Below, piece after piece: positions 57,792-64,000 of a stretch of 64,000 bases of DNA. Position 1 is the stretch's first letter. Every line of letters begins with the position of its first letter. A program made the translations under genes and the position numbers. The stretch is from JAEUTH01 sp039931675 (GTDB lineage Bacteria > Bacteroidota > Bacteroidia > AKYH767-A > OLB10): contig JBDTRM010000064.1 in NCBI GenBank assembly GCA_039931675.1, positions 1-64,000 on the forward strand, in the 5' to 3' direction. The notes under the pieces are model-generated. The model did no database searches, was not told where the DNA came from, and saw only the letters and a program-made list of their open reading frames with translations.

Positions 57792-59138
57792 ATGAGTAAC
57801 AACAAAAATGTAATCGTTCTCGGGGCGGGGCTTGTAGGTTCACTCCTGGGCATTGTTTTATCAAAACGCGGATATAACGTAACTATATACGAAAGGCGTG
57901 CTGACATGCGCAAAGAAAACATTTCGGCCGGTCGCTCCATTAATCTTGCTTTAAGCGATCGTGGTTGGAAAGGCCTCCGTATAGCAGGAATTGAAGAAGA
58001 CATCAGGAAAGTCGCCATACCCATGCCAGGTCGCATGATGCATTCCATTAAAGGAGAATTGAATTACCTGCCTTATGGAAAAGAAGGCCAGTACATTAAT
58101 TCAGTTTCGCGTGGCGGATTGAATTGTGAGTTGATGAGTCTTGCAGAAAAACATGGTGTGAAAATAAATTTCAATCAACGTGCAACAGGAGTTGATCTTA
58201 AAAACAACAAAGTTTTTTTGGAAGATGTTGACGGGAATAAAAGTGAAGCAGGTAGTGAGTTAATTTTTGGTAGTGATGGTGCTTACAGCGCAGCGCGATT
58301 GCAATTGCAATTTACTGACCGGTATAATTATTCGCAGTCTTATCTTGATGCCGGTTATAAGGAGTTGTGTATTGAAGCAGGACCAAATGGTGAATTCAAA
58401 TTAGAAAAAAATGCATTGCACATTTGGCCACGTGGTGGTTATATGTTGATAGCATTACCAAACATAGATGGAAGCTTTACATGCACGTTATTTTTTCCCC
58501 ATGAAGGTAATCCTTCTTTTGAAATGATAAAAGATGAAGCATCTGTATTAAAATTTTTCAACGAGATTTTTCCTGACGCTGTTCCACTGATGCCTGATCT
58601 TGTAAAAGATTTTTTTGCTAACCCAACAGGTTCATTAATGACTGTGCGCTGCCAACCCTGGACGTTTGAAAATAAATTAATGTTAATTGGCGATGCAGCT
58701 CATGCAATAGTTCCTTTTTACGGGCAGGGGATGAATTGCGGATTTGAAGATTGCTCAGTACTTGATCTGCTGATTGAAAAACACAATCATCATTGGAATA
58801 AAATAATGCCTGAGTTTGAAGAACTCCGCAAACCCGCTGCTGATGGCATTGCCGAGCTTGCTGTGCTAAACTTTATAGAAATGCGTGATTTGGTTGGCAA
58901 GCCTGAATTTTTATTGCGTAAAAAAATTGAAGCTCGTTTTAATGCTAAATATCCGCAACTGTGGACTCCACTTTACACCATGGTAACATTTAGTGATACA
59001 CCTTATCATATTGCATTGGCGGAAGGAAAACGCCAGGATAAATTAATGGAAGAAGTAATGTCAATTCCTGGTATTGAAAAAAAATGGGACAGTGATGAAG
59101 TGGAACAGATGATGTTGAAATTGTGCAAAGCAAAATAG
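57792..59138 (+). CDS. kmo: Kynurenine 3-monooxygenase
   Basis: 448 residues. The FAD-binding motif GAGLVGSLLGIVLSKRGY lies at the N-terminus, with the ribose-binding E in YERR. SAGRSINLALSDRGW, GSDGAYSAAR and LIGDAAHAIVPFYGQGMNCG are diagnostic of KMO among flavin monooxygenases. A hydrophobic C-terminal part replaces the eukaryotic membrane anchor. It hydroxylates L-kynurenine to 3-hydroxykynurenine with NADPH and O2, in tryptophan catabolism or the de novo NAD route. No other kynurenine-pathway gene is in the window. Confidence 0.95.
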   Translation: MSNNKNVIVLGAGLVGSLLGIVLSKRGYNVTIYERRADMRKENISAGRSINLALSDRGWKGLRIAGIEEDIRKVAIPMPGRMMHSIKGELNYLPYGKEGQYINSVSRGGLNCELMSLAEKHGVKINFNQRATGVDLKNNKVFLEDVDGNKSEAGSELIFGSDGAYSAARLQLQFTDRYNYSQSYLDAGYKELCIEAGPNGEFKLEKNALHIWPRGGYMLIALPNIDGSFTCTLFFPHEGNPSFEMIKDEASVLKFFNEIFPDAVPLMPDLVKDFFANPTGSLMTVRCQPWTFENKLMLIGDAAHAIVPFYGQGMNCGFEDCSVLDLLIEKHNHHWNKIMPEFEELRKPAADGIAELAVLNFIEMRDLVGKPEFLLRKKIEARFNAKYPQLWTPLYTMVTFSDTPYHIALAEGKRQDKLMEEVMSIPGIEKKWDSDEVEQMMLKLCKAK

Positions 59139-59178
59139 TAACTATCGAATTTGAAATAAAGAAATTTTTGAAAAGATT

Positions 59179-59958
59179 ATGAATACTTCACTCTTAGTTG
59201 AAACTAATGCATGGCTTATTTCAGTGGTGCTTTTCCTTTTTATGATGTTAGCGGTATGGCTCGGTTTTAAAGCAGGAATAAGAAAAAGAAAGCAAGATTC
59301 CGACAAGGAACATATTGCAGACACAAACACATTAACTGGGCTGTTGTTTTTTTTGCTTGCATTTACTTTCGGGATGAGTGGCAGTCGTTTTGAAACACGC
59401 AGAAGTGTTGTAGTTGAAGAGTCGAATGATATTGGTACTGCAATATTGCGAGCTGATTTATATCCGGCTGAAGAACGAAAACTGTTCAGGGAAGATTTTA
59501 AAGAATATGTGGATGCACGTATAAAATTTTATGAGGTCGGGTTTGATTTAGAAAATGCAGCATCAGCAGATAGTTTGTCGCAATCAATTTCAGCGAAGTT
59601 ATGGACACGTGCCGCAAGATTGGCAGCTGATCCCGCAAACCTTGCAGCCACGCAGCAAATGATACCGGCACTTAATACTATGATTGATATTACTACCACC
59701 CGCTTTGCTGGCGAAAAGGGAAAAGTGCCTGAAAGTATTTTATTCATGTTGTTTTTTCTTGCATTTATCAGTGCTTTTTATGGCGGTTATACTGCAGGAC
59801 GAAAGGGTCACATTGACTGGCTTGTTGAGATTGGTTTTTGTTTGTTGATATCATTAGTGGTGCTCTTCACTTTAGATCTTGACAGGCCGCGCAGGGGATT
59901 TGTAAATCTCGACAGCGTGAATCAGAATATTATTAACCTGAGAAGTAATTTTAAATAA
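59179..59958 (+). CDS. Bestrophin-like/DUF4239-like membrane protein
   Basis: 259 residues with four hydrophobic segments: about 10-32, 50-68, 190-210 and 219-236. Between segments 2 and 3 lies a soluble loop with FGMSGSRFETRRSVVVEESND, AILRADLYPAEERKLFREDF and YVDARIKFYE. This layout, with a charged helical loop beginning R-RR-V--E-N-I, is typical of bestrophin-like DUF4239 proteins, proposed to be ion channels; no function is proven. It lies 40 bases after kmo, in the same direction. The 393-base gap downstream (59959-60351) is AT-rich without visible structure. Confidence 0.75.
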   Translation: MNTSLLVETNAWLISVVLFLFMMLAVWLGFKAGIRKRKQDSDKEHIADTNTLTGLLFFLLAFTFGMSGSRFETRRSVVVEESNDIGTAILRADLYPAEERKLFREDFKEYVDARIKFYEVGFDLENAASADSLSQSISAKLWTRAARLAADPANLAATQQMIPALNTMIDITTTRFAGEKGKVPESILFMLFFLAFISAFYGGYTAGRKGHIDWLVEIGFCLLISLVVLFTLDLDRPRRGFVNLDSVNQNIINLRSNFK

Positions 59959-60375
59959 AGCCTGCCATTATTTTTTAAGAATATTTTTTTTGATGTTTGG
60001 GCTTGATTGAATTTCACGTTGCTTTTCTAAACCCTGTTTAAATATTCTTGATGGTATATTAGTTATGTTAGACAAAAATAATGTATAATCAATTTTGCGC
60101 TAAGAATTTTTTTCTTTTTGTGCTAATCTTTTGTTTTCGTGTCAACTCACTTATAGTTCTGTAAAAGCGATCAGGTTCAGAGTGAATTGTTAAAAAATCT
60201 GATGGAATGAATGGCCATTTAGGTTGGCTTATCACTTGATTTTAGGTTTAACAGAAACTTAATAACATCAAAAAATGGCTTGTTTGCCCTGTTAAAAATA
60301 ATTTTAGCCACAAAATTGATAACTGGCCTCTTCTTTTAGGTATTTTGGATAGTGAAATTTTTACCCCCACTATCC

Positions 60376-60720
60376 ATGATTAAACGTTTAGCCCTTATTT
60401 TCTTATTAATGCTGATTAGCCTTTCAGCCATTTTTGCTCAGCAAAATGTTTCCCTCTTAAAGTCAAATTCCAATCGTTTGTATGTTGACTTTGAAGTGAA
60501 GAGTAACAAAAATCCCGATGCTCAATTATTGAACAGCATTAACCTTGATGATTACGAATCATTTCGTCATGCAAATGCACGTGTGCAGGTAACAGACATC
60601 AGCACAGGTTTTGTTTTGATTTTATACTCGCAAAAAGAAACAGATGCAAACAGGGGAAAAAAATCGCCTGCACAAAAGTTTCAGGAGTCAACTGACCAAC
60701 ATCAAAAAGCACTTAATTGA
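60376..60720 (+). CDS. Small exported protein coupled to the CUB-domain gene
   Basis: 114 residues from the ATG at 60376, which directly opens a signal peptide (LIFLLMLISLSAIFAQQ). A GTG 24 bases upstream is possible but poorer. The mature protein begins NVSLLKSNSNRLYVDFEVKS and ends in a charged tail. I recognise no family. The TGA stop overlaps the TTG start of the next gene by 4 bases, so the two are translationally coupled and probably function together. It is likely periplasmic or outer-membrane associated. Confidence 0.75.
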   Translation: MIKRLALIFLLMLISLSAIFAQQNVSLLKSNSNRLYVDFEVKSNKNPDAQLLNSINLDDYESFRHANARVQVTDISTGFVLILYSQKETDANRGKKSPAQKFQESTDQHQKALN

Positions 60721-63056
60721 AAGCCATAAAAAAAATTATTTTGTTTTGTGCTGCTTTTTTATCCGGCATATTTCATTTGCATGGACAGAGTTACAACATG
60801 GCAAACGGAACGCAAAATGTTTGCGCAGGAACCTTTTATGATAATGGCGGTGCGGGATCTAATTATACCAACACTAACTTTACAGAAACTTTTTGTTCAA
60901 GTTCAGGTAATTGCCTGTCTGTGAATTTCACTTCCTTTCAGACTCAAGCGGGAAATGATATACTTACTATATACGATGGTCCAAATAATACTTACCCGGT
61001 TATTGGTTCCTATTCAGGCAATAATTCACCCGGCCTTGTAGTATCATCAAGCGGATGCTTAACTTTTAAATTTACAACTAATGTTAGCGGAACTCGCCCG
61101 GGGTGGGCAGCGACCATTGCATGTGCAACATGTTCAACAATATTGTCAATTAGCACAATGGCAAACTCAGTATCAACATGTGATGCTACATTTTATGATC
61201 CCGGTGGTGCAGCAGGCAATTATGGCAATAATCAAAGTTTTACAAAAACAATTTGCTCTTCAGTTGCCGGGCAATGTGTTTCTGTTCAGTTTACATCATT
61301 TGATGTAAAGGCCGGTGATTATCTTTATATATGGGATGGAGCTAATACTTCAGCACCTTTAATAAGACAATTTACCAATGCCGGACCGCCTTCACTTCAA
61401 ACACCGATTCTTGCTTCTTCCGGTTGCTTAACATTCCGGTTTGTTTCTAATAACACAAACGTTGGAGCAGGCTGGTCAGCAATTGTTTCATGCGAACCAT
61501 GCCCCACACCTCCTGCAGGTGTTGCAACTTATACGTTAGGAACCACAAGTTTGCAAAACACATATTTGGTAAATCAAATGGTGAATACCTGTTCGGGAAC
61601 ATTTACAGATAATGGAGGCCTGGCAGCTAATTATTCAAATAATATAGGTGGTGCAAATGGTTATTACAGAACTTTTTGCCCTTCGCAGGTTGGCAAATGT
61701 TTGCGTGCACAGTTTTGGTCTTTCAGTACCGAAGCTGGTTTTGATTACCTTAGTATCCGTAACGGACCTACGCAATTAAGTCCTGCTTTCGGAACAGGTT
61801 CTTCATTTTGGGGAACTGCAGGCCCTAACACATACCAGGGATGCATGGCTGCCGGTATTGGCCCATATACATCAACTGATCAGAGCGGCTGTATCACTTT
61901 TAGTTTTCATTCTGACTTTATAACTACCTATCCCGGCTGGGTGGTTACATTCGATTGCGTTCCATGTAACTATGGACCTAACGGAACAGACAACAATGAT
62001 TGTTCGCGTGCTTCTTTAGTTTGTTCTGATTTGGGATTTGGCGATGCAAGTACAGGCCCCGGACTTTTATCTGAAACAGGACCACCCGGTTGTGCTTTAT
62101 CTGAGAATTATTCTAATTGGTATAAGTTCCAGGTTAAAACAAGCGGTACACTTGGATTGAATATTATCCCCGTAGTTGCATCTGACGATTATGACTTTGC
62201 ATTATTCGGCCCCAATGTTTCCTGTGGTTCACTGGGTTCACCTGTACGCTGTTCTTATGCTTCTAACACAGGTAATACAGGACTAAACAGTGCACTAAAC
62301 CTAACTACAAATACAGCAGTATGCGGCACTCCCAATAACGGATCAGATGTAAGCGAAGATGTTTGCGGTAATGCATGGGTGAATAATATCAATGTTACTG
62401 CCGGTCAGATTTATTATTTGATGGTTAATAAATGGACACCAGGCGGAAATGGTTTTACTTTGAACTGGGTGTTAACAGGAGGAGCTTCATTGCAATGCAC
62501 ACCATTGCCTGTGCAATGGTTAAATTTTTCCGCAACACCCGAGAATCACACCGTGAATTTAAACTGGAGTACAGCCAGCGAATACAATAATGATCATTTT
62601 GAAATTGAAAGAAGCAACGATGGCAGAGATTTTCATACCATTGCAAAAACACCTTCGCGCGGTTACTCCACTGCTGTAACAGAATATAATGCTATTGATC
62701 TTTCGCCTCTTTATGGAACATCGTATTATCGGATAAAGCAAGTTGATATAAATGGAGAGATAACTTTTTCAAAAATAGTTCTGGTAAGTTTTCTTGACCA
62801 TAATGAATTCATTTCCATTGAACCTAATCCTGCTTCAACATCACTTGTAAATGTTGGATATAATCTTTGCCAAAATGAAAGCGGATTCATTGAAGTTTAT
62901 GATACAAAGGGAATAAGGAAAATAAGCAGTGGGGTTTCAGGCCGTAAAGGATTTAATAAAAGACAACTTGATATTTCTCAGCTTCAACCGGGTATTTATG
63001 TTTTGATTTATTTAAGCGAAAGTGTAAAAATGCAGCAACGCCTTGTGATTAAATAA
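60717..63056 (+). CDS. T9SS-sorted protein with three CUB-like domains
   Basis: 779 residues, TTG start at 60717 overlapping the previous stop. The signal peptide ends near FHLHGQS. Three CUB-like domains cover about residues 30-137, 148-253 and 283-418. Each has C-GTF-D-GG---NY, the ITIYDGP-like strand (LTIYDGPNN, LYIWDGANT, LSIRNGPTQ) and a final SGCLTF-F ... GW-A-I-C. A PPC-like domain follows (WYKFQVKTSGTLGL ... YDFALFGP). An FN3-like segment (VNLNWSTASEYNNDHFEIER ... YGTSYYRIKQVDING) precedes the sorting domain (SIEPNPASTSLVNVGY ... PGIYVLIYLSE). A carbohydrate- or protein-binding surface role is likely from CUB domains; the ligand is not predictable. Confidence 0.92.
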   Translation: MKAIKKIILFCAAFLSGIFHLHGQSYNMANGTQNVCAGTFYDNGGAGSNYTNTNFTETFCSSSGNCLSVNFTSFQTQAGNDILTIYDGPNNTYPVIGSYSGNNSPGLVVSSSGCLTFKFTTNVSGTRPGWAATIACATCSTILSISTMANSVSTCDATFYDPGGAAGNYGNNQSFTKTICSSVAGQCVSVQFTSFDVKAGDYLYIWDGANTSAPLIRQFTNAGPPSLQTPILASSGCLTFRFVSNNTNVGAGWSAIVSCEPCPTPPAGVATYTLGTTSLQNTYLVNQMVNTCSGTFTDNGGLAANYSNNIGGANGYYRTFCPSQVGKCLRAQFWSFSTEAGFDYLSIRNGPTQLSPAFGTGSSFWGTAGPNTYQGCMAAGIGPYTSTDQSGCITFSFHSDFITTYPGWVVTFDCVPCNYGPNGTDNNDCSRASLVCSDLGFGDASTGPGLLSETGPPGCALSENYSNWYKFQVKTSGTLGLNIIPVVASDDYDFALFGPNVSCGSLGSPVRCSYASNTGNTGLNSALNLTTNTAVCGTPNNGSDVSEDVCGNAWVNNINVTAGQIYYLMVNKWTPGGNGFTLNWVLTGGASLQCTPLPVQWLNFSATPENHTVNLNWSTASEYNNDHFEIERSNDGRDFHTIAKTPSRGYSTAVTEYNAIDLSPLYGTSYYRIKQVDINGEITFSKIVLVSFLDHNEFISIEPNPASTSLVNVGYNLCQNESGFIEVYDTKGIRKISSGVSGRKGFNKRQLDISQLQPGIYVLIYLSESVKMQQRLVIK

Positions 63057-63155
63057 TTTTGCATTTTATTTTTCATCACTTATAAATAATCTTTTCGATT
63101 CATTTATCTTCCGCGCTCAAATTAATTCCTTGAGGAAGCAAAACCAATTCAGCAA

Positions 63156-63611
63156 ATGATTTTCAGAGAAGCACAAGTAAGTGACATCACCCAAATGCAA
63201 TACGTACGAAATACCGTAAAAGAAAATATGTTATCCAATCCTGCTTTGATAACTGATGAAGCCATCGAACATTTCTTAACGGTTCGCGGTAAAGGCTGGG
63301 TTTGTGAAATTGATAATAGAATTGTTGGTTTTGCAAATGCCGATTTACAAGATCATAACATTTGGGCTTTATTTATTCAACTTGAATTTGCTGAAAAAGG
63401 AATCGGTAAGCAGTTACATAATATGATGCTTGACTGGTATTTCAGTAAAACAAAAGAAACAGTTTGGTTGGGAACATCACCAAATACAAGAGCAGAAAAA
63501 TTTTATCGTATGCAAGGCTGGAAAGAAGTTGGCATACATGGCAAAGGAGAAATAAAATTTGAAATGACTTTTGATGATTGGAAAAACTTATACAAGGTTG
63601 ATCAGATTTAA
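63156..63611 (+). CDS. GNAT family N-acetyltransferase
   Basis: 151 residues. The typical fold is visible: an N-terminal IFREAQVSDITQM strand-helix, VCEIDNRIVGFANADLQ, then the acetyl-CoA pyrophosphate-binding turn EFAEKGIGKQLHNMM (Q/R-x-x-G-x-G/A type). TKETVWLGTSPNTRAEKFYRMQGW is motif B. It transfers an acetyl group from acetyl-CoA to an amine; the substrate is unknown. It is a single gene, 99 bases after the CUB-domain gene. Confidence 0.9.
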   Translation: MIFREAQVSDITQMQYVRNTVKENMLSNPALITDEAIEHFLTVRGKGWVCEIDNRIVGFANADLQDHNIWALFIQLEFAEKGIGKQLHNMMLDWYFSKTKETVWLGTSPNTRAEKFYRMQGWKEVGIHGKGEIKFEMTFDDWKNLYKVDQI

Positions 63612-63669
63612 TCAGTAATAATTGAAACGGGATAAATTTATACAATGAATTAATCGTAAAATGTTTGTG

Positions 63670-63797
63670 AACCTTAGTAACCTTAGTAAAAATGCCTCAC
63701 ACACTTCCCCAACCTTATTAACCTTATTTGATTGAAGAAATAAGGTTAATAGGGTCAAAGTTGGGGGGCTGTTTTTTTTATTAAGGTTACTAAGGTT
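63670..63797. repeat. Nested palindromic intergenic repeat, copy 3
   Basis: The outer 16-bp perfect inverted pair is AACCTTAGTAACCTTA (63670-63685) with TAAGGTTACTAAGGTT (63782-63797). The inner pair, 63711-63729 with 63738-63756, has two mismatches. Same design as copies 1 and 2; the AACCTTAGTA word is doubled in the arm. It occupies a third of the terminal 389-base stretch 63612-64000, which has no gene. Confidence 0.8.
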
Positions 63798-63881
63798 TGT
63801 TGATACCGATAACTTTTGATATATAGATTTTGTATTCTTCAACTGTACAAATTTATCCCGCTCGTAGTATAGTACAATTTT

Positions 63882-63906
63882 CTTTGTGTCTTCGTGACTT
63901 AGTGGC
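63882..63906 (-). repeat. GCCACTAAG-type interspersed repeat, copy 2
   Basis: On the minus strand GCCACTAAGTCACGAAGACA followed by CAAAG matches the copy at 28591-28615 in 21 of 25 positions. Confidence 0.6.
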
Positions 63907-64000
63907 AACAATTTATTTTTTTCAACATAATTTATTGAATAGGTCTATTCTTAATTTTGCCCTTTCACTTTCACCTTCACTTGATATTAAAATCCACTAT

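Noticed and set aside
1..64000. rRNA, tRNA, riboswitch or prophage genes
   Set aside because: None recognised by eye. The tail-fibre-like gene at 23218 carries a T9SS sorting domain and has no phage neighbours, so it is not evidence of a prophage.

Overview
The window comes from an AT-rich member of the Bacteroidota, probably an aerobic environmental lineage near Chitinophagales/Sphingobacteriales. This rests on seven predicted secreted proteins, six of them with a visible C-terminal type IX secretion (T9SS) sorting domain, an alternative complex III operon of the Bacteroidota type, promoter elements of the TTTG/TAnnTTTG class, and the lack of Shine-Dalgarno dependence. The exact lineage is inference. 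No rRNA or tRNA gene was recognised by eye.

Layout. 1-5955 (minus strand): three tightly packed genes for secreted T9SS proteins built from the same modules; the first runs off the left edge. 6300-7940: a seven-repeat SBBP-type beta-propeller T9SS protein. 8362-20439: a respiratory operon, actABCDEF followed by coxB and coxA, encoding alternative complex III (quinol:cytochrome c oxidoreductase) and subunits II and I of an aa3-type oxidase. It ends at a strong terminator at 20515-20548. All three large gaps in the second half of this operon carry palindromic intergenic repeats. 20759-23127: two genes, each bounded by cassette-end complementarity and imperfect hairpins resembling integron attC sites, with no integrase in view. 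23218-24702 (minus): a tail-fibre-chaperone-like T9SS protein. 24975-25295: a small HNH nuclease gene with a clear promoter. 25452-27578: gmd and fcl, for GDP-L-fucose synthesis. 27611-27910: an 85-bp tandem repeat. 28099-30007: a small exported protein and a DUF3179 membrane protein, then a frameshifted VCBS-type gene remnant and about 1.3 kb of hairpin-rich non-coding DNA.

31809-55781: a second small exported protein, paralogous to the one at 28099, then a single 23.4-kb gene encoding a 7811-residue adhesin-like protein. It has mixed lectin-, PPC-, Ig- and P-type modules, then 34 consecutive SprB repeats, and a type-A-like T9SS sorting domain. 55929-63611: a fused two-ATPase peptide ABC transporter protein, kynurenine 3-monooxygenase, a bestrophin-like/DUF4239-like membrane protein, a small exported protein translationally coupled to a triple-CUB T9SS protein, and a GNAT acetyltransferase. 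The right edge holds a third copy of the nested palindromic repeat.

How the genes fit together. The act-cox operon makes an aerobic electron-transfer supercomplex. The many T9SS substrates, including the SprB-like giant, indicate a cell with a large secreted or surface-attached protein repertoire, possibly used in gliding or adhesion. No T9SS machinery gene lies in the window. The items most worth a second look are the integrase-less cassette-like block, the nested palindrome family, and the giant protein with its unusual sorting domain and neighbourhood.
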